Assembly (NCBI RefSeq): GCF_902498745.1
Contig: NZ_LR701479.1
Coordinates: 2,318,881 to 2,382,880, forward strand
DNA: 64,000 nt
Direction: 5' to 3'
Source: Erythrobacter sp. EC-HK427
GTDB lineage: Bacteria > Pseudomonadota > Alphaproteobacteria > Sphingomonadales > Sphingomonadaceae
This document shows, in pieces, positions 18,572 to 27,392 of this stretch. The notes beneath the pieces were generated by a model that did no database searches, had not been told where the DNA came from, and was given only the letters and a program-made list of their open reading frames with translations. Every line of letters starts with the position of its first letter. Positions within the stretch are counted from its first letter, which is position 1. The position numbers and the translations under genes are program-made.

Positions 18572-18940
18572 TCAATTGGTTGAATTATCGCCGCTTTCGT
18601 CGCTCTCTTCCAGAGCTTCGCGGTCAGTCGCCCCGTCGGCAAGCCCGCTTGCCTGCCACAGCGCGCCGACCCAGTCCGACAGCTGGGTGCGGAATGCCAC
18701 CAGCAGCACCAGACCGACGCCAAGAGCCGCCGCGCTGCCGACCCGCCCGGGGTTCTCGCGCACAAAAGCAGAGGCATCGCCGCCCACGCCCTCCGCGCCT
18801 TCGCGCAAACGGATGGCGGCGCGTTTGCCGATATTCTGCGCGCTTACATCGCCGCGCAAATGCGCGATGTCGCGGTCGAGCAGACCTTTCGCCGCATCGC
18901 GCAGTGCGCGGTCTTCTTCAAGCTGGCGCAGATCAGCCAT
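18572..18940 (-). CDS. Small membrane protein of the yqj-like cluster (122 aa)
   Basis: Begins MADLRQLEEDRALRDAAKGL, with an amphipathic N-terminal helix, then a GRVGSAAALGVGLVLLVAF transmembrane segment, and a short acidic tail ending DSGDNSTN. No family recognised; size and position recall E. coli YqjK. The start overlaps the end of the holin-like gene by 8 bp, which suggests translational coupling. Confidence 0.65.
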   Translation of the reverse strand: MADLRQLEEDRALRDAAKGLLDRDIAHLRGDVSAQNIGKRAAIRLREGAEGVGGDASAFVRENPGRVGSAAALGVGLVLLVAFRTQLSDWVGALWQASGLADGATDREALEESDESGDNSTN

Positions 18941-19370
18941 CGCTATCCTCTCCGGCAGGCGGTTGCATGGCGGCGGACATTTCGCGGAAAGCGACCATCG
19001 CGCGCCGCACCAGAAGTGCAGCGCCCAGCAGCAGTGTGCCGACCACAATCGCGGTTGCGCCCCACGCCGTAACATGGGGGGTGAGCGCGATAATCAGCCC
19101 GACCGTCAACCCGATCAGCGCAAAGATCACGATCACCAGCGCGGCGAGCGCGGCAACAATCCCGTTCTTCAGCCGGTTGGCGACAAAGCCCGCGCGGTTT
19201 TTCTGATAGCTGAGTTCCGCGTCAAAATAGGTGCGCGCATCATCGATCAGGGCTTCGAAATCGTCGTAGAGCGAGCGCAGCGGGGCCCCGGCGGCATTAT
19301 CCTGCGCCGGGGCACCTGTGGCGTCATCGCTTTCGGGAGGGACGCTGGCTGCGTTCTCGGCAAGCGACAC
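18933..19370 (-). CDS. Holin-superfamily-III/YqjE-like membrane protein
   Basis: A 145-residue protein with an N-terminal soluble part (SLYDDFEALIDDARTYFDAELSYQK) and two adjacent transmembrane helices (GIVAALAALVIVIFALIGL and WGATAIVVGTLLLGAALLV), the arrangement of the phage-holin-family/YqjE proteins. Despite the family name these are chromosomal membrane proteins with no shown lytic role. The start is a GTG at 19370, 6 bp after the preceding stop; no ATG is available near it. Confidence 0.72.
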   Translation of the reverse strand: MSLAENAASVPPESDDATGAPAQDNAAGAPLRSLYDDFEALIDDARTYFDAELSYQKNRAGFVANRLKNGIVAALAALVIVIFALIGLTVGLIIALTPHVTAWGATAIVVGTLLLGAALLVRRAMVAFREMSAAMQPPAGEDSDG

Positions 19371-19376
19371 TGCGGA

Positions 19377-19910
19377 TTAGCGGAACAGGCGGGCCGCCAA
19401 GAAGCCGATCAGCGCGGCAAGGCCGACTGCGGCGACCGGGCTTTTGCGGATCGCTTCGCGCGAATCATTGGCCAGCTCGTCGAGGCTCTTTTCCTCCAGC
19501 AGGCGGGCATTTTCTTCCAGCGTGCGCGAGGCGGAGCGGGCATAATCGCCGTATTTCGCGCCCAGCTTTTCATCCAGCGCGGGGGCGTTTTCGTCGATCA
19601 CGCGGCTGAGGCTGGAAAGCCCCTCGCTCACCTTGTGCTTGCCTTCCACGGCCAGTTCACCGGCGCGGGTTTTGGCTTCGGCAGACCAGTCTTCACCGCG
19701 TGCCTTGGCCTGTTCCTTGGCTTCGGCAGCGCGCGCCTTGCCTTCGTCGGCCAAGGCCGCAGCGCCGGCCTTGGCTTCGTCCAGCGCGGCGGAAAAGCGC
19801 GAGCGGGCTTCGGATGTGCCTTCTCCGACAGTTTCGGTTGCGGCTTCGGTGGCCGCTTCGGTCGTTTCGATCTCGACGTTGGCGGACGTCTTGGGCTTTT
19901 TGGCAGCCAT
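19377..19910 (-). CDS. Ala/Glu/Lys-rich DUF883-like protein (177 aa)
   Basis: First gene of the cluster. Residues 25-150 are a long Ala/Glu/Lys/Arg-rich helix region (for example AKAGAAALADEGKARAAEAK) likely to be a coiled coil or amphipathic lattice, and the C-terminus is a membrane anchor, VAAVGLAALIGFLAARLFR, as in ElaB/YqjD proteins. Function unknown; such clusters are often general-stress genes, but I see no sigma-factor promoter to prove it. The upstream spacer has an inverted repeat GGCGGGC-AGT-GCCCGCC near 19932-19948. Confidence 0.7.
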   Translation of the reverse strand: MAAKKPKTSANVEIETTEAATEAATETVGEGTSEARSRFSAALDEAKAGAAALADEGKARAAEAKEQAKARGEDWSAEAKTRAGELAVEGKHKVSEGLSSLSRVIDENAPALDEKLGAKYGDYARSASRTLEENARLLEEKSLDELANDSREAIRKSPVAAVGLAALIGFLAARLFR

Positions 19911-19981
19911 AATGATATCCCTTTCCGTTGCGGCGGGCAGTGCCCGCCTGAAAAATCCCTACGATTGTATTATGGTTATAA

Positions 19982-21355
<1,374 letters not shown>

Positions 21356-21491
21356 CTTCTGGCGGCACCAAAGGCGCAGCCAAGCGCATTTGCGCTGCAG
21401 TTGACGGTGCCAAGGGTGCCACTTGGGGGTATACTAGAGCTACACAAGCTCTGCCTTAATCAAGCACTGCGTGGCCTTCGTATCCAACAAC

Positions 21492-21519
21492 ATCACATTC
21501 TGGTGTGATCCGATGTGAT
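21492..21519. promoter_or_regulatory. Cluster of ATCACATT-type half-sites
   Basis: ATCACATT, GTGTGAT and ATGTGAT occur within 28 bases just beyond the ribH stop. They match the arms of the palindrome ahead of ribBX (23213-23230). With no gene start nearby in either direction, they could be a secondary binding site of the same regulator or the stem of a ribH transcript end. Confidence 0.4.
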
Positions 21520-21524
21520 GGCGC

Positions 21525-21944
21525 TCAGCCGAATTCGCCCGCCAGTTCGAGCAAGCGCATCGCGGCCTGCGCGGCCTCGCCACCCTTGTTTTTCTGCGCC
21601 GGATCAGCGCGGACAATCGCCTGCGCTTCGTTCTCGACGGTCAGGATGCCGTTGCCGATGGCGATGCCGTCCATCGTCAGCGCCATGATCGCGCGGGCGC
21701 TTTCGCCGGCAACGATTTCAAAGTGATAGGTCTCACCGCGGATCACCACGCCGATGGCGACAAAGCCGTCATAGCGCCCGCTTTCCGCCGCCAACGCAAT
21801 CGCGCCTGGCACTTCGAGCGCGCCGGGGACGGTGATGACATCGACCGAATGCTCTGCCTGCTCCAGCGCCGCCTTCGCGCCAGCCACCAGCATATCATTG
21901 AGATGGCTGTAAAAACGCGCCTCTACGATCAGGAAATTCGCCAT
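21525..21944 (-). CDS. ribH: 6,7-dimethyl-8-ribityllumazine synthase
   Basis: RibH condenses 3,4-dihydroxy-2-butanone 4-phosphate with the ribityl pyrimidine to form lumazine, the penultimate riboflavin step. The 139-residue protein has [20 protein letters not shown], the [19 protein letters not shown] motif with the catalytic histidine, and the [12 protein letters not shown] segment. Compared with longer homologues the N-terminus is short (begins [12 protein letters not shown]). The start lies 2 bp after the ribBX stop, so the two are one operon: RibBX makes the very substrate that RibH uses. Confidence 0.95.
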   Translation of the reverse strand: MANFLIVEARFYSHLNDMLVAGAKAALEQAEHSVDVITVPGALEVPGAIALAAESGRYDGFVAIGVVIRGETYHFEIVAGESARAIMALTMDGIAIGNGILTVENEAQAIVRADPAQKNKGGEAAQAAMRLLELAGEFG

Positions 21945-21946
21945 GA

Positions 21947-23200
21947 TTATTCGGTCTCCGGAATGGGATGGTGGCCGACGATATTGAGGCCATAACCTTC
22001 GATGGCAACCACGTTGGGCTGCGAATTGGTGAGCAGAATCATGTCATGCACGCCCAGATCGGCGAGGATCTGCGAGCCGATGCCGACATTGCGGACTTCC
22101 TCCTCGGTCGTCCAGTTGCCGCTCTTGCCCACCCGCCCGGTGAGAATGACGATGACCCCCGAACCATGCTCGCCCACCGCTTCCATCGCGCGCTGGAGCG
22201 TGCGCTTGCGCGGTCCCGGCTCGCCCAGCACATCGTCGAAAACCGAGATCGGATGGACGCGGGCGAGGGTGGGCCTGTCGGGAACAATGTGCCCTTTTTG
22301 AAGCACATAGGCTTCATTGTTCGAAACGGTGTTGCGATAGGTGATGAGCCGCCACTGCCCGCCATAATCGGACGTGAACTGCCGCTCGTCACCGCGTTCC
22401 ACCAGATGATCGTGGCGCATCCGGTAGGCGATCAGATCGCGGATCGTGCCGATTTTCAGGTCATGCTTGCGGGCAAAGCGCATCAGGTCATCCATCCGCG
22501 CCATGCTGCCATCCTCGTTCATGATCTCGCAGATCACGCCCGAGGGATTGAGGCCCGCCAGCCGCGAGATATCGACCGCCGCCTCGGTATGGCCAGCGCG
22601 CACCAGCACGCCGCCATCGCGGGCGGTGAGCGGGAACACATGGCCGGGGGTGACGATATCGTCCGGCCCTTTGGAACTGTCGATGGCGACCGAGACCGTG
22701 CGTGCCCGGTCTGCGGCGGAAATGCCTGTAGTTACACCGGTTTTCGCCTCGATTGAGATGGTGAAGGCGGTCTGCATCGATTCGCGGTTGTTGCGGCTCA
22801 TCGGCTCGAGCCCGAGCGCTTCCACCCGCGCCTTGTCGAGCGCAAGGCAGATGAGGCCGCGCCCGTGCATCGCCATAAAGTTGACCGCTGCGGGTGTCGC
22901 CATTTGCGCCGGGATGATGAGATCACCCTCGTTCTCGCGGTCTTCATCGTCGACCAGGATATACATCCGGCCATTGCGCGCCTCGTCGATGATCTCCTCG
23001 ATCCCGACCAGCACCGGCGTTTCGTCATTCTCGGTGAGGAACCGTTCCAGCTTGCCGAGCGTATCGGCGGTAGGGTTCCAGCTCTCCTCGGTGCAATCGC
23101 GCAAGGTATTGGCGTGCAACCCCGCCGCCCGCGCCAGCCCGGCGCGTGTCATCAGGCCTTCGGAGATCAGCTTTTTTACTTTTTCTGCAGTTTCACTCAT
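21947..23200 (-). CDS. ribB: RibBX riboflavin enzyme with N-terminal helix-turn-helix domain
   Basis: Three parts are visible in 417 residues. Residues 5-57 look like an XRE-type helix-turn-helix: [19 protein letters not shown], then [15 protein letters not shown]. Residues 60-265 are DHBP synthase, which converts ribulose 5-phosphate to 3,4-dihydroxy-2-butanone 4-phosphate: [31 protein letters not shown] and GHTEAAVDI. Residues 270-417 resemble GTP cyclohydrolase II ([20 protein letters not shown]) but lack the zinc-binding cysteines, so this is the RibBX variant known from Proteobacteria, with an inactive X domain. The HTH is unusual. A perfect palindrome lies 13 bp ahead of the ATG, which suggests autoregulation. 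Confidence 0.93.
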   Translation of the reverse strand: MSETAEKVKKLISEGLMTRAGLARAAGLHANTLRDCTEESWNPTADTLGKLERFLTENDETPVLVGIEEIIDEARNGRMYILVDDEDRENEGDLIIPAQMATPAAVNFMAMHGRGLICLALDKARVEALGLEPMSRNNRESMQTAFTISIEAKTGVTTGISAADRARTVSVAIDSSKGPDDIVTPGHVFPLTARDGGVLVRAGHTEAAVDISRLAGLNPSGVICEIMNEDGSMARMDDLMRFARKHDLKIGTIRDLIAYRMRHDHLVERGDERQFTSDYGGQWRLITYRNTVSNNEAYVLQKGHIVPDRPTLARVHPISVFDDVLGEPGPRKRTLQRAMEAVGEHGSGVIVILTGRVGKSGNWTTEEEVRNVGIGSQILADLGVHDMILLTNSQPNVVAIEGYGLNIVGHHPIPETE

Positions 23201-23212
23201 AGAAAGCCCAGT

Positions 23213-23252
23213 ATCACATTAAAATGTGATTACAAGTCGGTTGCATCACATT
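23213..23252. promoter_or_regulatory. Palindromic operator between ribBX and the flavin reductase
   Basis: ATCACATTAAAATGTGAT (23213-23230) is a perfect 8-2-8 palindrome, and a further ATCACATT half-site stands at 23245-23252, 32 bp (about three helical turns) from the first. The site sits 13 bp ahead of ribBX and within the 97-bp divergent spacer to the flavin reductase gene. The likely ligand is the HTH domain of RibBX itself; that is inference. Confidence 0.65.
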
Positions 23253-23297
23253 CTCTCCAGCCTTGCGCGCAAGCCAAAGCGCCATCTATGAGCCCTT

Positions 23298-23822
23298 ATG
23301 CCCCCTGTAGGACAGACCCCTTCCGAAATCGCCGCCGCCTTCCGCGAGGCTATGCGCCATGTCGCGGCGACCGTTTATGCGGTGACGACGCGGCATGAGG
23401 GCCATGATTGGGGCATTCTGGCGACCGCTGTCAGCTCGCTGAGCTTTGATCCGCCCTCCTTGCTGGTTTGCATCAACCGCGATGCGTCATTGCACGAACC
23501 GCTTGAAAAGGCGGAGCGCTTCTGCGTCAACGTGCTCGGCCTCGGCAATCGCGATGTGGCGGAACATTTCATGCAGCCGCGCCCCGATCGTTTCGCGGTG
23601 GGCGAATGGGAAGACCATCACGGAGTCCCCGTCCTCGCCACCGCGCAATCCAGCCTGATCTGCACCGTGGCCGACCGGCACACTTTCGGCACGCATTCGA
23701 TCTTTATTGGAACGCTGGTGGAGGCCAACCACCGTCAGGACGCCACGCCGCTCACCTATTACGACCGGCACTATATCGATATCAGCGAAGCCCCCGAACG
23801 CGCGCGCCGACCGAAGGACTAA
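23298..23822 (+). CDS. Flavin reductase family protein (FMN-binding)
   Basis: A 174-residue protein of the NAD(P)H:flavin oxidoreductase/FMN-binding split-barrel family. Visible motifs are EAMRHVAATVYAVTTRHEG, GILATAVSSLSFDPPSLLVC, the NRDASLHEPLEKAERFCVNV segment and the C-terminal PLTYYDRHYIDI. Members reduce FMN or FAD for partner monooxygenases or for general use; no partner oxygenase is adjacent. It diverges from the riboflavin operon across a palindromic site, which suggests flavin-linked regulation. The 3' end overlaps the M48 gene by 4 bp. Confidence 0.88.
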   Translation: MPPVGQTPSEIAAAFREAMRHVAATVYAVTTRHEGHDWGILATAVSSLSFDPPSLLVCINRDASLHEPLEKAERFCVNVLGLGNRDVAEHFMQPRPDRFAVGEWEDHHGVPVLATAQSSLICTVADRHTFGTHSIFIGTLVEANHRQDATPLTYYDRHYIDISEAPERARRPKD

Positions 23823-24802
23823 TCGCTGCCAAAGCCCCGTTCGCGCAATTCGAGCAAGTGCCCCGGCCAGCTCGGCCCGCGCCGTTGCGGCAGGTAGAGC
23901 GCGATTTCCTCGTCCACCAGCACGGCGCGCGCTTCGTTGGACGGGTAGACGAAGCTGTTGAAGATCCCGCCGCCGAGCCGCTGGCCGATGTCCGAGCGCC
24001 AGAATGCAGGCACCGACAGCGGATCGAAACCGGCATTGGCGAGCAGGTGGATGGACAGCCTGTCCGCCTCCACCTCGGCCTCGCGATTGGCGCGCTGGTT
24101 GCGGCCCACTTCGGCCAGAGCGCCATTGTCGATGCCCGCCGCCTGCTTGCGCCGGCGATGCTCCAGCACCGTATGCGCCAGCTCGTGCGCAAGGACGACA
24201 GCCAGCTGTTCGTCGGATAGCTCTCGCGCGAAATCGAACTGGATCTGGATCACCCGCCCGTCAGACCGCGCGCGCGGCCCGTCGCTCACCAGAATTTCGA
24301 CCAGCGAGCGACACCCGGCAGGGGCGGGCAGCATAACTGTTCGTTCGACCCCGTCGGTGCGCAGCCGCAGCGCCACCGGCGCGTCGGTCGGTTGCGCGGC
24401 GAGGATATCGAACGCGGCTTCGCGTAAATTGCCGCTCTCGGGCGCGGGCAGGGCATCGAGCGACACATCGCCGATCGCCACCAAAGCCTCGCCACGGCGC
24501 AAACCGGCCCGCTCGGCGGGCGAATGCGGGACAATGGCGGCAATCGCGATGTTGCCGTCGCGAAACTGTGCGCGCACCTCGCCATCGCGATACTGGTCGA
24601 CACTATGCAGGATCAGCCCGGTGAGCGGCATCAGCGAGGTGCACAGCGCCGCATTGCCGCCCAGCAATTGCTCGGCGATGCGCGCAAGCCGGACATCCTG
24701 CTGTTCTACCGCTGATTGACGCGCGCTTTCCTGCGCAAGTCCGGCGGTGCTGCCAGCGGCAAGATGCAATAGGAGTAGCAGAATAATGAGTGCGCGATGC
24801 AT
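23819..24802 (-). CDS. Secreted PDZ-M48 metalloprotease
   Basis: A 327-residue exported protein: signal peptide (MHRALIILLLLLHLAAGSTA), a PDZ-like domain around AAIVPHSPAERAGLRRGEALVAIGD, and an M48 peptidase domain with the zinc motif VLAHELAHTVLEHRRR and a downstream EAEVEADRLS supplying the third ligand. It resembles periplasmic M48 proteases involved in envelope protein quality control, but substrate is unknown. The start at 24802 is chosen because it begins the signal peptide; the frame continues to 24970 without family similarity. Confidence 0.82.
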   Translation of the reverse strand: MHRALIILLLLLHLAAGSTAGLAQESARQSAVEQQDVRLARIAEQLLGGNAALCTSLMPLTGLILHSVDQYRDGEVRAQFRDGNIAIAAIVPHSPAERAGLRRGEALVAIGDVSLDALPAPESGNLREAAFDILAAQPTDAPVALRLRTDGVERTVMLPAPAGCRSLVEILVSDGPRARSDGRVIQIQFDFARELSDEQLAVVLAHELAHTVLEHRRRKQAAGIDNGALAEVGRNQRANREAEVEADRLSIHLLANAGFDPLSVPAFWRSDIGQRLGGGIFNSFVYPSNEARAVLVDEEIALYLPQRRGPSWPGHLLELRERGFGSD

Positions 24803-24951
24803 TCCCCTTCTTGCCTCGCCGGTCTTGCGGAAACAAGCTGCTGCTCGTCCTTTGCTTTGCCTAGCCCGAGCCGGAAAGTGCACAATTGCCGCTTTTGCTT
24901 TGCAATGGAGGCCGATAGGCTGGTGGATAGGGCAGGACGGGCCGGACACCG

Positions 24952-26052
24952 ATGAGCGACACACAATCAACCTACGAAATCGCAGCGCCCTCTATCCGGC
25001 CCTATGTGCAGGAAATGTGGCAGGGCGCGCTGGCAACGGCATTCAGTGGCCATGACGAGGACGGTCGCAAGATCGGACTCGCCGACGATCACATTTCGGG
25101 GAAGCATCTGTTGCTCGTACTCATCGGTGATCCCGACGCTGAGTACACCGGAGAATTGCTCAGGTCTTTGGCTGCGTTAGAGTCGAGGCTTGATGCGGAA
25201 AACGCGACGGTTATTGCGATGAGTGCATCGAGCGACGCCACGGCGAACAAGGCTCGCAAGCGTGCGGCCGGCTTTGTCTGGCCGGTGCTAGGTGATCCAT
25301 CGGGCGCGATTTTCGCTTCTTACGGTTTGCACAAGGGCAGCGATAAGGTTGTGCGACTGGTTCTGCTTACTCCCTATCGGCAGATCCGCGCGTGGTTCGA
25401 TCTGGACGGTTCCGTTGGCGATACGTTGGAGACGATTATGACAATTCTCGACAATGCACAGGCCGCCACTGAAACCCGCTGGAGCCCGCCGCACGCGCCG
25501 GTACTGATTGTGCCGAATGTGCTCTCCCCCGAAGAATGCGCCAATCTGATCGAGTCGGTCGAAAAGGACACGCCGTTCCTCGTGCGCCGGGCGCGGCCGG
25601 GCGAGTTCGAGGGCAATTTCCGCATTCCGGTTTACGAACACGAGCGGCAGGACCGCGTCGATCTGATAATCCGCGACCGGAATACGCTGGCGATACTCGA
25701 TGAACGCCTGTTCGGGCGGGTTACACCGATGATCAACAAGGCTTTCGCGTTCAACGTCACGCGCCGCGAAGACCTGCATATTGCGCGCTATGTCGGCAAG
25801 CGCGAAGGGATTGCGATGGGCCACCGCGACAACACCAGCCCGGTCGGCGCGCACCGACGCTTTGCGCTCTCGATCAGCCTGAACGATGATTACGAAGGCG
25901 GCGGCATCGTATTTGGCGAGTTCAGCCCCAAAGGCTATCGCGTGCCCGCAGGATCGGCGATGGTGTTTTCCTCGTCGCTGCTGCACGAGGTGCAGGAAAC
26001 AACCTCAGGCGTACGCTACAACCTGATATCGCATCTGTTCAATGACGGGTGA
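24952..26052 (+). CDS. Peroxiredoxin-like/2OG-Fe(II) oxygenase fusion protein
   Basis: Residues 20-170 have a peroxiredoxin-like (AhpC/TSA) pattern, including HISGKHLLLVLIGDPDAEY and FVWPVLGDPSGAIFASYGL, but no cysteine at the peroxidatic position. Residues 185-366 are a prolyl 4-hydroxylase-type 2-oxoglutarate/Fe(II) dioxygenase: LSPEECANLIESVE, the iron ligands in GHRDN and LLHEV, and the 2-oxoglutarate arginine in GVRYNLISHLF. The substrate is unknown. The ATG at 24952 lies just outside the divergent protease gene. Function assignment beyond the fold is not possible. Confidence 0.8.
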   Translation: MSDTQSTYEIAAPSIRPYVQEMWQGALATAFSGHDEDGRKIGLADDHISGKHLLLVLIGDPDAEYTGELLRSLAALESRLDAENATVIAMSASSDATANKARKRAAGFVWPVLGDPSGAIFASYGLHKGSDKVVRLVLLTPYRQIRAWFDLDGSVGDTLETIMTILDNAQAATETRWSPPHAPVLIVPNVLSPEECANLIESVEKDTPFLVRRARPGEFEGNFRIPVYEHERQDRVDLIIRDRNTLAILDERLFGRVTPMINKAFAFNVTRREDLHIARYVGKREGIAMGHRDNTSPVGAHRRFALSISLNDDYEGGGIVFGEFSPKGYRVPAGSAMVFSSSLLHEVQETTSGVRYNLISHLFNDG

Positions 26053-26062
26053 TGGAAGGGGA

Positions 26063-26138
<76 letters not shown>

Positions 26139-26273
26139 ATTCCCGTTCGCACCATTAAAGGCGCGGGCTTTTCGACTCTGTCACGCGGTGATTCGTCCGG
26201 GAGGCGCTCATTTAGCGGGTTCGGCCCGCTGTGCAAGTGCAGAAAGCGCCTTGTTGCGAAATTTCGCGGCGCC

Positions 26274-27392
26274 TCAGAAATTGCTCTTGCGCTGCGCGCG
26301 GGTCGAGCGTTCGACCAGCATGATGCCGCCCACGCAGAGCATATTGGTAAGCATCGATGATCCGCCATGGCTCATCCACGGCAAGGGGATGCCCACCACC
26401 GGCGCAAAGCCCATCACCATCATCAGATTGACGCCGACATAGAAGAAGATCGTGGCGGTAAGTCCGCCAGCGAGCAGGCTGCCGAAGCGGTCCGGTGCTT
26501 CGCGCGCGACGGTGAGTCCCCAGCGCAGGACGATCCCGAAAATCAGCAGCACGAACAGACCGCCGATCATGCCCCATTCCTCCGCCATGGTGGCAAAGAC
26601 GAAATCGGTGTGCGGTTCGGGCAGATAGTTGAGCTGGCTTTGCGAGCCTTCGCCAAAGCCCTTGCCGGTGATGCCGCCCGATCCGATGGCAATTTTCGAC
26701 TGGATGATGTGATAGCCCGTCCCTTGCGGATCGCTTTCGGGATTGAGGAAGGTCAGCACCCGCTGTTGCTGGTACGGCTGCAAGCCGAAGAAATAGGCCA
26801 AGGGGGCAATAACCACCATCGCCGCACCGCCGCCGATGAACCATTTCTGCGGGATGCCCGCAAAGAACATCACCACCACGCCGCCGAAAACAATAGCGAG
26901 CGATGTGCCAAGATCGGGTTGCAGCAATACGAAGGCCACCGGCAAGGCGATGATGCCGCCGGGCACGGCCAAGGCTTTCCAACTCCCGATCATCGCGGGG
27001 GGAAGATTGGCGAAATAGGCGGAGAGGATGAGCACGATGCAGGGCTTCATCAGCTCTGACGGCTGCAATTGCATGAAGCCGAGATTGAGCCATCGCTGGC
27101 TGCCGCCATTGACCTGGCCCATGATTTCCACCGCGATCAGCAGCAGCAGGATCAAGATATAGCCGGGTATGGCCCCCCACTTGGTGAGCTCTATGGGGAG
27201 GTAGGAGATGCTGAGAGCAATCCCCAAAGCGACAACGTAGCGCAGCAAGTGCGAACTGGCATAGGGGCTCATCGATCCACCTGCGGCCGAATACAGCACA
27301 GCTGCGCCAAAAAGGACGAGCAGCGTCAGCGGCACCACGACGCGCCACGGAAACTCGGCGATAGGCGCGGGCAGAGTGATTTTGCCTCTCAT
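26274..27392 (-). CDS. rodA: Rod-shape peptidoglycan glycosyltransferase RodA
   Basis: RodA is the SEDS-family membrane glycosyltransferase of the elongasome. The 372-residue protein has about ten transmembrane helices and the SEDS signatures NGGSQRWLNLGFMQLQPSEL, FVLLQPDLGTSLAI, the PEPHTDFVFATMAEEWG motif and IPLPWMSHGGSSML near the C-terminus. Its ATG overlaps the mrdA stop (ATGA), consistent with a fixed RodA-PBP2 pair. It is the last gene of the mreBCD-mrdA-rodA operon; no clear terminator hairpin is visible after it. Confidence 0.96.
   Translation of the reverse strand: MRGKITLPAPIAEFPWRVVVPLTLLVLFGAAVLYSAAGGSMSPYASSHLLRYVVALGIALSISYLPIELTKWGAIPGYILILLLLIAVEIMGQVNGGSQRWLNLGFMQLQPSELMKPCIVLILSAYFANLPPAMIGSWKALAVPGGIIALPVAFVLLQPDLGTSLAIVFGGVVVMFFAGIPQKWFIGGGAAMVVIAPLAYFFGLQPYQQQRVLTFLNPESDPQGTGYHIIQSKIAIGSGGITGKGFGEGSQSQLNYLPEPHTDFVFATMAEEWGMIGGLFVLLIFGIVLRWGLTVAREAPDRFGSLLAGGLTATIFFYVGVNLMMVMGFAPVVGIPLPWMSHGGSSMLTNMLCVGGIMLVERSTRAQRKSNF

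Noticed and set aside
25086-25100. ATCACATTT inside the oxygenase gene as another riboflavin operator
   Set aside because: A single half-site inside a coding region without a palindrome partner.
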